Positions 47,033-55,891 are shown, counted from the first letter of the stretch. The stretch: 64,000 nt of DNA from CAVSRC01 sp963785065 (GCA_963785065.1 CAWATX010000001.1:310001-374000), one strand, 5' to 3'. Notes: a model not told the origin generated them from the letters alone. Translations and numbers: made by a program.

Positions 47033-48220
47033 TCACTCCGCCGGATTGGCCAAGGTGTCTTCGACCATATCGGTGGTCGGCGGGGGATTGGGCGCCGGCG
47101 TCTCGGCCGCCGGCGGGGTTGCGCGGCGCCCACGGGTCATCCAGCCCGCGAGCGTGCCGACAATACCCCTTGGCAGGAACAGGGTGGTCGCAACAAAGAG
47201 GCCGCCCAATGCAAACAGCCAGTAAGGGGCAAAGGCGCCTGAGGTGAACCAGGTCTTGGCGAAATTGACGACCAGCGCGCCGACGATCGGGCCGACCAGC
47301 GTGCCGCGGCCGCCGACCGCGCACCAGATGACCACCTCGATCGAATTGGCGGGTGCGAATTCGCTCGGATTGATGATGCCGATCTGCGGCACGTAGAGCG
47401 CGCCGGCGACACCGGCCATGCAGGCCGACAGCACCCAGACGACAAGCTTGTACTTCTCGACGCGGTAGCCGAGGAAGCGCGTGCGGCTCTCGGCGTCGCG
47501 CACGGCGACGAGCACCTTGCCGAACTTCGAGGCGACGACGGCCTTGCTGATCAGGTAGCCGACGGCAAGCGCCAGCGCCGAGGCGAAGAACAGGGCGCCG
47601 CGGGTCGAATCAGCCTGGATGTTGAAGCCGACGATGTCCTTGAAGTCGGTCAGCCCGTTATTGCCGCCGAAGCCCATGTCATTGCGGAAGAAGGCGAGCA
47701 GCAGCGCATAGGTCATCGCCTGGGTAATGATCGAGAGATAGACGCCGGTGACGCGGCTGCGGAAGGCAAACCAGCCGAAGACGTAGGCGAGCACGCCCGG
47801 CACGACGAGCACCATCAGCGCCGCGAACCAGAACATGTCGAATCCGTACCAGTACCAGGGCAAATGCTTCCAGTTGAGGAAGACCATGAAGTCGGGAAGC
47901 ACCGGATCGGCATAGACGCCGCGCGTGCCGATCTGGCGCATGAGATACATGCCCATGGCGTAGCCGCCCAGCGCGAAGAAGGCGCCGTGGCCGAGCGACA
48001 GGATGCCGGCATAGCCCCAGATCAGACCGACGGCGAGCGCCAGCAGGCCGTAGGTCAGGTACTTGCCGACCAGCGGCACCAGATAGTTGGGCACGTGAAA
48101 TGGACTGCCCACCGGCGTCCACAAATTGAGCGCCGGGACGAGCGCGCCGAAACCGACGATCAGGACAAGAACAATGATCGCGCTGCGGTCGATGCCGCCG
48201 CCGAGGAAGCGGCCGATCAT
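47033..48220 (-). CDS. urtC: urea ABC transporter permease UrtC
   Basis: A 395-residue LivM-like inner-membrane permease with about ten helices. GYAGILSLGHGAFFALGGYAMGMYLM is the conserved signature near residue 70, and DPVLPDFMVFLNWKHLPWYWYGF is the insertion typical of UrtC. The C-terminal 40 residues are Pro/Thr-rich and charged, more than most homologues. It overlaps urtB by 4 bp and is followed by urtD. Confidence 0.93.
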   Translation of the reverse strand: MIGRFLGGGIDRSAIIVLVLIVGFGALVPALNLWTPVGSPFHVPNYLVPLVGKYLTYGLLALAVGLIWGYAGILSLGHGAFFALGGYAMGMYLMRQIGTRGVYADPVLPDFMVFLNWKHLPWYWYGFDMFWFAALMVLVVPGVLAYVFGWFAFRSRVTGVYLSIITQAMTYALLLAFFRNDMGFGGNNGLTDFKDIVGFNIQADSTRGALFFASALALAVGYLISKAVVASKFGKVLVAVRDAESRTRFLGYRVEKYKLVVWVLSACMAGVAGALYVPQIGIINPSEFAPANSIEVVIWCAVGGRGTLVGPIVGALVVNFAKTWFTSGAFAPYWLFALGGLFVATTLFLPRGIVGTLAGWMTRGRRATPPAAETPAPNPPPTTDMVEDTLANPAE

Positions 48221-49818
48221 GCCTCCACCGCCCGGCCCTTGAGCGCGAACATGCCGCGCGGGCGCCTCTGGATGAACAGGATGATGAAGACGAGGATGGC
48301 GATCTTGCCGAGGACGGCGCCGGCATAGGGTTCAAGGAACTTGTTGGCGATGCCGAGCGAGAAGGCGCCAACCAGCGTGCCCCAGAGATTGCCGACGCCG
48401 CCGAAGACCACGACCATAAATGAGTCGATGATGTAGCTCTGGCCGAGGTTAGGGCTGACATTGTCGATCTGCGACAGCGCCACACCGGCGATGCCGGCAA
48501 TGCCGGAGCCCAGCCCAAAGGTCAGCGCATCGACCCAGGGCGTACGGATGCCCATGGCCGAGGCCATGGCGCGGTTCTGGGTGACGGCGCGCATCTGCAG
48601 GCCGAAGGTGGTGAAGCGCAGCACCGCCAGCAGCAGGACGAACACGCCGATGGCGAAGATGATGATCCAGAAGCGGTTGTAGGTGATGGTCAGATTGCCG
48701 ATATCGACGGCGCCCGACATCCATGTCGGGTTGCCGACCTCGCGGTTGTTGGGGCCGAAGATGGTCCGCACCGCCTGTTGCAGGATCAGCGACAGGCCCC
48801 AGGTGGCGAGCAGCGTCTCCAGCGGCCGGCCGTAGAGGAAGCGGATGATGCCGCGCTCGACCGCGACGCCGACGGCGCCGGCAACCAGGAAGGCGAGCGG
48901 CAGAGCGATGGCCAGCGACCAGTCGAACAGCCACGGCGCATGGGTGCGGATGGTCTCCTGCACGACGAAGGTGGTGTAGGCGCCGAGCATGACCATCTCG
49001 CCGTGGGCCATGTTGATGACGCCCATGACGCCGAAGGTGATGGCCAGGCCGATCGCCGCGAGCAGCAGCACGGAACCCAGCGACAGGCCGTACCAGAGGT
49101 TCTGCAGCACGTCCCACAGCGCCAGCGAGCCCTTGATGACGCCGATCGCCTTCGCCGCCTCGGCGAGCACGGACTTCGGCGCCGTCGCCGGTAGGCTGTT
49201 GAGAATCGCCAGCGCATCCTGGTCGCCGCGGTCGCGGATGACGTCGACCGCCGCCAGCATGTCGGCTTCGCTGGAGTCGGGCATGGCCAGGATGACGGAG
49301 GCCCGCGCCTGGAGCTGCACGCGCTTGACGTCGGGGTCCTTTTCCGCGGCGATCGCCTTCTCCAGCGCCGGCAAGGCGGAGGCATCGCGCGACTTGAACA
49401 CCGCTTCGGCCGCGGCGATGCGCTTGGCGGGGTCGTGCGCCATGAGCTGCAACGTGCCCATTGCCGCTTCGAGCGCACTGCGCACCAGATTGTTGACGCG
49501 CACCTTCTTCAGCCCGAAGGGCACGTCGCCCTGGTGCGGCTCGCCGGTCGCGGCAAGCGTGAGCGTGTCGCCGTCCTTGATGTAGACCTGCTTGTCGGAG
49601 GTCGCGAAATAGAGCTTGCCGCCCTTGAGCGCGGTCAGGATCGTCTCGGCGCGGTCGCTGCCGCTGGCGGCAATGCCGTTCACCGCGGCGACCGTCTCCG
49701 TGTAGCTGTCCTTGGTGAGGCCCTGCAGCGCGGTGGCCAGGTCTTCGGCCGGGCCGGCTGCGGCCTGCAGCGTCAGGCCCAGCAGGAACAGGAGCAGGAG
49801 GATCGGCGTGCGCAGCAT
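48217..49818 (-). CDS. urtB: urea ABC transporter permease UrtB
   Basis: A 533-residue LivH-like permease. A signal peptide and a 210-residue extracytoplasmic domain come first (AEDLATALQGLTKDSYTETV; HEAT-like AAAEAVFKSRDASALPALEKA), then the permease proper from about 235 (GLSLGSVLLLAAIGLAITFGVMGVINMAHGEMVMLGAY). This long N-terminal extension is normal for UrtB and absent from amino-acid LivH. A strong stem-loop separates it from urtA. Confidence 0.93.
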   Translation of the reverse strand: MLRTPILLLLFLLGLTLQAAAGPAEDLATALQGLTKDSYTETVAAVNGIAASGSDRAETILTALKGGKLYFATSDKQVYIKDGDTLTLAATGEPHQGDVPFGLKKVRVNNLVRSALEAAMGTLQLMAHDPAKRIAAAEAVFKSRDASALPALEKAIAAEKDPDVKRVQLQARASVILAMPDSSEADMLAAVDVIRDRGDQDALAILNSLPATAPKSVLAEAAKAIGVIKGSLALWDVLQNLWYGLSLGSVLLLAAIGLAITFGVMGVINMAHGEMVMLGAYTTFVVQETIRTHAPWLFDWSLAIALPLAFLVAGAVGVAVERGIIRFLYGRPLETLLATWGLSLILQQAVRTIFGPNNREVGNPTWMSGAVDIGNLTITYNRFWIIIFAIGVFVLLLAVLRFTTFGLQMRAVTQNRAMASAMGIRTPWVDALTFGLGSGIAGIAGVALSQIDNVSPNLGQSYIIDSFMVVVFGGVGNLWGTLVGAFSLGIANKFLEPYAGAVLGKIAILVFIILFIQRRPRGMFALKGRAVEA

Positions 49819-49853
49819 GGGCTATCTTCAGTAGTCCGTTGCATTCTCGAAAT

Positions 49854-49883
49854 GCCGGACGGGGCCGGGAAACCCCGTCCGGC
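49854..49883 (-). other. stem-loop between urtA and urtB
   Basis: GCCGGACGGGG and CCCCGTCCGGC form a perfect 11-bp stem around an 8-nt loop, followed on the minus strand by only three Ts. It lies 18 bp past the urtA stop, so it could stabilise the urtA message or terminate part of the transcripts. Confidence 0.6.
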
Positions 49884-49901
49884 TGGTTTCACGCGGTACG
49901 C

Positions 49902-51212
49902 CTAGTTGGCAGCCGTCTCGCCGCCGCACTTTCCGGTCTTGACGTTGAAGTTGCCGCAGGACAACGGAGCACGCCAATCCGAGATCAGGTCCATGGAGCC
50001 GGGCAGATAATCCGACCAGGCATCGCCGGGGACTTCGCCGGGCGACTGCCAGACGACGTTGAACTGACCGTCGTCCTGGATTTCGCCGACCAGCACCGGC
50101 TTGGTGATGTGGTGGTTGGGCATCATGGTGGCATAGCCGCCGGTGAGGTTCGGCACGGTGATGCCGACCATGGCCGGAATGACCTTGTCGGGATCGGTGG
50201 TGCCGGCCTTCTCGACCGCCTTCACCCACATGTTGAAGCCGATGTAGTGGGCTTCCATCGGGTCGTTGGTGGTGCGATCCGCCTTGCCGGTGAAGTCATG
50301 CCATTCCTTGATGAAGGCCTCGTTGGCGGGCGTGTCGACGCTCTCGAAGTAGTTCCACGCCGCCAGGTGACCGACCAGCGGCTTGGTGTCCATGCCCGAC
50401 AGCTCTTCCTCGCCGACCGAGAAGGCCACGACCGGGATGTCGGTCGCCTTGATGCCCTGGTTGCCGAGCTCCTTGTAGAAGGGAACGTTGGCATCGCCGT
50501 TGATGGTCGAGACCACCGCCGTCTTCTTGCCGGCCGAGCCGAAGGCCTTGATCTTCGACACTTCGGTCTGCCAGTCGGAGAAGCCGAACGGCGTGTAGTT
50601 GATCATGATGTCTTCAGGCGCGACGCCCTTGGCCTTGAGATAGGCCTCGAGGATCTTGTTGGTGGTGCGCGGATAGACGTAGTCGGTGCCTTCCAGCACC
50701 CAGCGCTTCACCGAGCCGCCGTCCGCGCTCATCAGATAGTCGACGGCGGGAATCGCCTGCTGGTTCGGCGCCGCGCCGGTGTAGAACACATTGCGCTCGC
50801 TCTCCTCGCCCTCGTACTGCACGGGATAGAAGAGGATCGAGTTGAGCTCCTTGAACACCGGCAGCACCGACTTGCGGCTGACCGAGGTCCAGCAGCCGAA
50901 CACCGCGGCGACCTTATCCTGGCTGATCAGCTCCCGCGCCTTTTCGGCGAAGAGCGGCCAGTTGGACGCCGGGTCGACGACGACCGGCTCGAGCTTCTTG
51001 CCGAGCAGACCGCCCTTCTTGTTCTGCTCATCGATGAGCATCAGCATGACGTCTTTCAGAGTGGTCTCCGAAATCGCCATGGTGCCGGACAGGGAATGCA
51101 GGATGCCGACCTTGATGGTGTCGTCGGCGGCCCGGGCCGACGTGGCCAGCGGCACTGCTACGGCAGCCGCCAGCGCCAGTGAGCCGAGGTAGCGGCCCGT
51201 CGATTTTAGCAT
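49902..51212 (-). CDS. urtA: urea-binding periplasmic protein UrtA
   Basis: A 436-residue branched-chain-type binding protein with a signal peptide (1-28). KVGILHSLSGTMAISETTLKD, FGCWTSVSRKSVLPVFKELNSILFYPVQYEG and TNDPMEAHYIGFNMW are the hallmark stretches of UrtA/FmdD urea- and amide-binding proteins. The ATG is preceded by AGAGGAGAG; the frame is open for 33 more codons upstream, but those run through the promoter region. It is first in the urt operon and divergent from the transporter-kinase gene. Confidence 0.94.
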   Translation of the reverse strand: MLKSTGRYLGSLALAAAVAVPLATSARAADDTIKVGILHSLSGTMAISETTLKDVMLMLIDEQNKKGGLLGKKLEPVVVDPASNWPLFAEKARELISQDKVAAVFGCWTSVSRKSVLPVFKELNSILFYPVQYEGEESERNVFYTGAAPNQQAIPAVDYLMSADGGSVKRWVLEGTDYVYPRTTNKILEAYLKAKGVAPEDIMINYTPFGFSDWQTEVSKIKAFGSAGKKTAVVSTINGDANVPFYKELGNQGIKATDIPVVAFSVGEEELSGMDTKPLVGHLAAWNYFESVDTPANEAFIKEWHDFTGKADRTTNDPMEAHYIGFNMWVKAVEKAGTTDPDKVIPAMVGITVPNLTGGYATMMPNHHITKPVLVGEIQDDGQFNVVWQSPGEVPGDAWSDYLPGSMDLISDWRAPLSCGNFNVKTGKCGGETAAN

Positions 51213-51310
51213 GCGTGAACTCTCCTCTTGACGTCGCCTGCGGGAGGGCAGGACGCTTGTTGCCAAAGCGTGTTGTGCGACGACCGCCCCTAGGGTTCGG
51301 ACACCTGTCA

Positions 51311-51326
51311 TGCAGGCGGCATGCCA
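51311..51326 (-). promoter_or_regulatory. sigma-54-like -24/-12 promoter facing urtA
   Basis: On the minus strand TGGCATG-CCGC-CTGCA matches the sigma-54 consensus (TGGCACG-N4-TTGCA): the GG of -24 and the GC of -12 are 10 bp apart as required. It would start transcription about 85-90 bp before the urtA ATG. Urea uptake genes are commonly nitrogen-regulated through NtrC and sigma-54, which supports the match. Confidence 0.55.
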
Positions 51327-51380
51327 GTGCCCACCGTTTGGTCGTCATCCGACCTTCGGACGTTCATGCAGTGCCGCAAA

Positions 51381-51396
51381 TACGTCGATTGACGTA
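51381..51396. promoter_or_regulatory. dyad TACGTC-GATT-GACGTA in the urtA/sensor intergenic region
   Basis: Perfect 6-bp arms around four bases. Short dyads of this size suit NarL/LuxR-family response regulators such as the one encoded at 54870. It lies 55 bp upstream of the sigma-54-like element and 131 bp before the sensor gene start. The rest of the 314-bp gap (51213-51526) shows nothing else. Confidence 0.45.
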
Positions 51397-51526
51397 GGTC
51401 GCCCCGCCCACCCCGCGCGAATTCCTGCCAGTCCGCTTCTTTGGCGGGCAACGGCCCACATCTTGCATCGCAAAGAGGCAATCATTGCCGGCAGTCTGCG
51501 GCAGATTCAGGCGGGGGAAGGATGCA

Positions 51527-54500
51527 ATGGCGGGGCGACAGAGAATCCTGCCGGTCCGTCGCGAGTATAATCGCTGGGTCGCCAATCAGACGCTGGAAGA
51601 CTACGCGCTGCGCTTCACCGCCAAGAGCGCGCGGCGCTGGTCGACGCCGCGCGTGGCGCAGACCGCCATCGGCGCCATCTCCTTCCTGGCGCTGGAGGCC
51701 ATCGGCGGGTCGATCACGCTGTCCTACGGCGTCACCAACACCATCGCCGCGACCATCGTCGCCGGCATCCTGCTCTTCCTCACCGGCATGCCGGTGGCGC
51801 GCTACGCCTCGCGCTACGGCGTCGACATCGACCTGCTCACCCGCGGCGCCGGCTTCGGCTATATCGGCTCGACCATCACCTCGCTGATCTACGCCACCTT
51901 CACCTTCATCCTCTTCGCCATCGAAGCCTCGATCATGTCGACGGCGCTGCAGGTGTGCTTCGGCATTCCGCTGCCCATCGGTTACGTCATCAGTGCGGTC
52001 GCAGTCATCCCGCTGGTCACCCACGGCATGACGCGCATCAGCCGCTTCCAGCTCATCACCCAACCTTTGTGGATCGGCCTCAACATCCTGCCGGTGGGCT
52101 TCATCGCCTGGCAGGACTGGGGGAGCTTCGAGATCTGGCGCAATTTCCCCGGCCTCGGTGGCGGCGATGCCGGCTTCGACCTGTTGAAGTTCGGCGCCGC
52201 GGCGTCGGTCATCCTGGCGCTGATGCCGCAGATCGGCGAGCAGGTCGACGTGCTGCGCTTCACGCCCTCCGGCGGCGTCGGCAAGCGCGGCTGGATCGGC
52301 ACGCTGCTCGCCGGCCCCGGCTGGGTGGTGCTCGGCGCGCCGAAGCTGCTTTTCGGCTCGTTCCTGGCGGTGCTGGCGCTGAGCCACGCCGTTCCGGTCG
52401 AGCACGCCGCCGAGCCTGCCCAGATGTACCGGGTCGCCTTCGGTTACGTCATTCCCTGGCCGGATTTGGTACTGCTGCTCACCGCCGCCTTCGTGGTGGT
52501 GTCGCAGCTCAAGATCAACGTCATGAACGCCTATGCCGGGTCGCTGGCCTGGTCGAACTTCTTCTCGCGCCTCACCCACAGCCATCCCGGCCGGGTCGTC
52601 TGGCTCGTCTTCAACGTGTCGATCGCGTTGGTGCTGATGGAGCTCGGCATCTACAAGGCGCTGGAGATGATCCTCGGCCTGTTCTCGATCGTCGCCGTCG
52701 CCTGGCTCGGCACCATCGTCGCCGATCTCACCATCAACAAGCGCCTCGGCCTGTCGCCGCCGGGCATCGAGTTCAAGCGGGCGCATCTCTACGACATCAA
52801 TCCGGTCGGCGTCGGCGCCATGAGTATCGCCGCGGCGCTGGCGCTGTCCTCTGCCACCGGGGTCTTCGGTGCCACCGCCAAGGCGCTTGCCGTCTTCATC
52901 GCCATGGTCGTCCCCTTCATCGCCGCGCCGGCGATCGCCTGGGCGACCAAGGGCAAGTACTACCTGGCACGCAAGCCGCGGGCGAACTGGCAGGAGCGCG
53001 ACGCCATCCGCTGCACGGTCTGCGAGCACGCGTTCGAGCCGGAGGACACCGCCTATTGCCCGGCCTATTCGGGGCCGATCTGCTCGCTATGCTGCTCTCT
53101 CGACGCCCGCTGCAACGATCTGTGCAAGCCGAAAGCGCGGCTTCAGGCGCAGGCCGCGGCCGTCGTCGCGGCACTGCTGCCGCAATCGCTGACGGCGCGC
53201 ATCAGCCCGCGCATCGTCAACTATTTCGGCCTGCTCGCGGTGTTCATGGCGCTGATCAGCACCGTGCTGTTGCTGGTCGACTATCAGGTGACCACGGCGG
53301 CGCCGGCCTATGCCGATACGGTCGCGCGCTCGCTGTGGGCGGCCTTCTTCATCCTCATGATCATCGCCGGCATCCTCGCCTGGTTCCTCGTCCTCGCTCA
53401 CGAGAGCCGCCGCGTCGCCGAGGAGGAATCGGCGCGCCAGACGACGCTGCTCCTGCGCGAGATCGAGGCCCACAGCCGCACCGACGCGGCCCTGCAGAAG
53501 GCCAAGGAGGTGGCCGAGGCCGCCAATCTCGCCAAGAGCCGCTACCTGGTGGGCCTCAGCCACGAACTGCGGACGCCACTCAATTCGGTCTTCGGCTACA
53601 CCCAGATCCTGGAACGCGATACCGCCCTGCCGCCCGAGCAGAAGGGCCGCGTCCACGTCATCCGGCGCAGCGCCGAGCACCTCTCCGGCCTCATCGACGG
53701 CCTCCTCGAAATCTCCAAGATCGAGACCGGCCGCCTGCAGCTGCAGCGCAACGAGATCCTTCTCGACGAGTTCCTCACCGACATCGTCGAGATGTTCCGG
53801 CCGCAGGCGGAGGCAAAGGGCCTCGCCTTCCACTACGACCGGCCTGAGTTCATGCCCGAGCTGGTGTCGACCGACGGCAAGCGGCTGCGCCAGATCCTGG
53901 TCAACCTCTGCTCCAACGCCATCAAGTTCACCGAATCGGGCCATGTGTCGCTGAAGATCTCCTTCCGCAGCCAGGTGGCGACGCTGACCATTGCCGATAC
54001 CGGGGTGGGCATTGCGGCGGAGGACCTGCCCAAGATCTTCGAGCCCTTCGAGCGCGGCAATGCCGAACGCACGCGGCTGGTGCCCGGCACCGGCCTCGGC
54101 CTCACCATCGTGAAAATGCTGGTCAACCTCATGGGCGGCGACATCACGGTAAAGAGCGAAACAGACAAGGGCAGCGCCTTCGAGGTCCGCCTGATGCTTT
54201 CCGCGGTCGCCCAGCGCCGGCCCTCGGCAGCGCCCAGGCGGCGCATCACCGGCTATGCCGGCGCCCGCCGCTCGGTGCTCATCGTCGACGACGATCCCGA
54301 CCAGCGCGACCTCATCCGCCAGATCCTCGAACCGCTCGGTTTCATCGTGCTGGCGGCCCAGGACGGCGCCGAATGCCTGGCGCTGACCGCCGATCTCAAA
54401 CCCGACCTCTTCATCCTCGATATCTCCATGCCCGGCATCAATGGCTGGGACCTGGCGCGGAGCTTACGCCAGCGCGGCCAGAGCGGGGCCATCCTGATGC

Positions 54501-54877
54501 TTTCGGCCAATGTCGGCGAAACGCCGCCGCCACCTTCGGAGGAGGACGCCCACGACGCGGTGATGGTGAAGCCCTTCGAGGTGCAGCGCCTGCTCGACCG
54601 CATCGCCGAGCTGACCGGCCTCGACTGGCAGCTGGAGGCGCCGCCGGAGAAGGTCAGCGGCGCACCGGCGGCGATCCTGGTCTCGCCGGGCCCCGAGCAT
54701 ATCGCCGAGCTCAAGCGCCTCGGCCGCATCGGTTATGTGCGCGGCATTGAGAGCAAGCTCGACCAGCTCGAAGCCCATGAAACCAACCGTCCCTTCGTCG
54801 ACGCGATGCGCCGCCACGTACGCGCCTTCGATTTCCGCCGCTATGCGGCCGCGCTCGAGGAAGTCGGCGATGAATGA
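51527..54877 (+). CDS. NCS1-transporter / hybrid histidine kinase fusion (transceptor) linked to urea uptake
   Basis: A 1116-residue membrane sensor. Order: NCS1 permease domain with about twelve helices (20-490; RVAQTAIGAISFLALEAIGG, SQLKINVMNAYAGSLAWSNF), an eight-Cys module (C496, C499, C511, C519, C522, C523, C529, C533) that looks like a zinc finger, two further helices (566-584, 605-623), a coiled coil (625-670), phospho-acceptor His679 in SHELRTPLN, the ATPase domain (NLCSNAIKFTE, DTGVGIA, GTGLGLTI), a receiver with phospho-Asp965 in LDISMPG, and an 80-residue tail. GGGGAAGG precedes the ATG; an in-frame TTG 42 bp earlier lacks support. It is divergent from urtA and overlaps its response regulator by 8 bp. 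Probably senses urea, allantoin or a pyrimidine; ligand and any transport activity are unproven. Confidence 0.9.
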   Translation: MAGRQRILPVRREYNRWVANQTLEDYALRFTAKSARRWSTPRVAQTAIGAISFLALEAIGGSITLSYGVTNTIAATIVAGILLFLTGMPVARYASRYGVDIDLLTRGAGFGYIGSTITSLIYATFTFILFAIEASIMSTALQVCFGIPLPIGYVISAVAVIPLVTHGMTRISRFQLITQPLWIGLNILPVGFIAWQDWGSFEIWRNFPGLGGGDAGFDLLKFGAAASVILALMPQIGEQVDVLRFTPSGGVGKRGWIGTLLAGPGWVVLGAPKLLFGSFLAVLALSHAVPVEHAAEPAQMYRVAFGYVIPWPDLVLLLTAAFVVVSQLKINVMNAYAGSLAWSNFFSRLTHSHPGRVVWLVFNVSIALVLMELGIYKALEMILGLFSIVAVAWLGTIVADLTINKRLGLSPPGIEFKRAHLYDINPVGVGAMSIAAALALSSATGVFGATAKALAVFIAMVVPFIAAPAIAWATKGKYYLARKPRANWQERDAIRCTVCEHAFEPEDTAYCPAYSGPICSLCCSLDARCNDLCKPKARLQAQAAAVVAALLPQSLTARISPRIVNYFGLLAVFMALISTVLLLVDYQVTTAAPAYADTVARSLWAAFFILMIIAGILAWFLVLAHESRRVAEEESARQTTLLLREIEAHSRTDAALQKAKEVAEAANLAKSRYLVGLSHELRTPLNSVFGYTQILERDTALPPEQKGRVHVIRRSAEHLSGLIDGLLEISKIETGRLQLQRNEILLDEFLTDIVEMFRPQAEAKGLAFHYDRPEFMPELVSTDGKRLRQILVNLCSNAIKFTESGHVSLKISFRSQVATLTIADTGVGIAAEDLPKIFEPFERGNAERTRLVPGTGLGLTIVKMLVNLMGGDITVKSETDKGSAFEVRLMLSAVAQRRPSAAPRRRITGYAGARRSVLIVDDDPDQRDLIRQILEPLGFIVLAAQDGAECLALTADLKPDLFILDISMPGINGWDLARSLRQRGQSGAILMLSANVGETPPPPSEEDAHDAVMVKPFEVQRLLDRIAELTGLDWQLEAPPEKVSGAPAAILVSPGPEHIAELKRLGRIGYVRGIESKLDQLEAHETNRPFVDAMRRHVRAFDFRRYAAALEEVGDE

Positions 54878-55790
54878 GCCGGTCAAGGCGCGCGACATCG
54901 TGCTGGTGGTCGACGATTCGCCGGAGACGCTCGGCTTTCTCACCGACGCGCTGGAGAAGTTCGGCGCCACCGTCCTGGTCGCCACCGAAGGCGCCCAGGC
55001 GCTCGACATCGCCGAGCGCATCACACCCGACGTGGTGCTCATGGATGCCGTCATGCCGGGCGTGGACGGCTTCGAGACCACCCGGCGCATGAAGCGCAAC
55101 GCCACCCTTGCCCATGTGCCGGTGATCTTCATGACCGGCCTGTCGGAGACCGAGAACATCGTCGAAGGGCTGGAATCGGGCGGCGTCGACTACGTCACCA
55201 AGCCGATCGTGCTCGACGTTCTGTTCGCGCGCATTCGCGTTCACCTCGCCAACGCCCGCACGGCGCAGAGCGCCCGCCATGCGCTCGACACCGCCGGGCG
55301 GACGCTGCTTGCCGCCAACCGGCGCGGCGAGGTGCGGTGGTGCACGCCGCAGGCGGTGAAGCTGATCGAGGAGGCGCTGCCCGACTGGAACGGCGCGGCG
55401 CTGCCGGAGCCGCTGACGTCGTGGCTCGGCCGCATCGGCGATGGTGGCATGACCATGGCGGCACCACCGACAATTCCCGTTTCCGACGGCCGGCGCCTGC
55501 TCTTCTCGCTGCTCAGCACCAGCAACGAAGGCGAAATCCTGTTCCGCATCGCCATCGACGATGCCGACAGCCAGATGGCGATCCTGCGCCATCAATACGG
55601 GGTGACCGGCCGCGAGGCGGAGGTGCTCTTGTGGGTGGCGCAGGGCAAGTCCAACCGCGACATCGGCGAGATCCTGGGCCTTTCCCCGCGCACGGTGAAC
55701 AAGCACCTGGAGACGATCTACCAGAAGCTCGGGGTCGAGAACCGCGCCTCCGCGGCCATCGCCGCCGTCAGGGCACTCGACGAGCATTGA
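54870..55790 (+). CDS. response regulator with C-terminal LuxR-type HTH, partner of the transporter-kinase
   Basis: A 306-residue regulator. Receiver: DD at 15-16, phospho-Asp59 in VVLMDAVMPGVDG, and YVTKP with the conserved Lys. A middle linker of about 110 residues (130-240, containing LAANRRGEVRWCTPQAVKLIEEALPDW) resembles a PAS-like segment. The LuxR helix-turn-helix (about 245-300: GREAEVLLWVAQGKSNRDIGEILGLSPRTVNKHLETIYQ) ends the protein. Its gene overlaps the kinase gene by 8 bp, so the two form one unit. Inferred targets are the urt promoter and possibly its own. Confidence 0.9.
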   Translation: MNEPVKARDIVLVVDDSPETLGFLTDALEKFGATVLVATEGAQALDIAERITPDVVLMDAVMPGVDGFETTRRMKRNATLAHVPVIFMTGLSETENIVEGLESGGVDYVTKPIVLDVLFARIRVHLANARTAQSARHALDTAGRTLLAANRRGEVRWCTPQAVKLIEEALPDWNGAALPEPLTSWLGRIGDGGMTMAAPPTIPVSDGRRLLFSLLSTSNEGEILFRIAIDDADSQMAILRHQYGVTGREAEVLLWVAQGKSNRDIGEILGLSPRTVNKHLETIYQKLGVENRASAAIAAVRALDEH

Positions 55791-55813
55791 AATGCCAACG
55801 GACAGGCAGGAGC

Positions 55814-55887
55814 GAGTTATAGACGCAAACGGGCAACGGCGTCTATAACGAGTTATAGACGCATGCACCATGTTACGTCTATAACTC
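55814..55887. promoter_or_regulatory. array of four GAGTTATAGACGC repeats before the nucleotidyltransferase-fold gene
   Basis: Four copies alternate in direction: GAGTTATAGACGC (55814-55826), GCGTCTATAAC (55839-55849, inverted), GAGTTATAGACGC (55850-55862), ACGTCTATAACTC (55875-55887, inverted). The middle two form a perfect dyad, GCGTCTATAAC-GA-GTTATAGACGC. Each inverted copy contains TATAAC, close to a -10 box, and the last ends 4 bp before the ATG, leaving no room for a ribosome site. This looks like a strongly bound operator with a leaderless or near-leaderless transcript. Confidence 0.75.
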
Positions 55888-55891
55888 AGCT

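Noticed and set aside
49839..51182. A 447-codon plus-strand frame opposite urtA
   Set aside because: Antisense shadow of a strongly conserved urtA; composition is typical of GC-driven artefacts.
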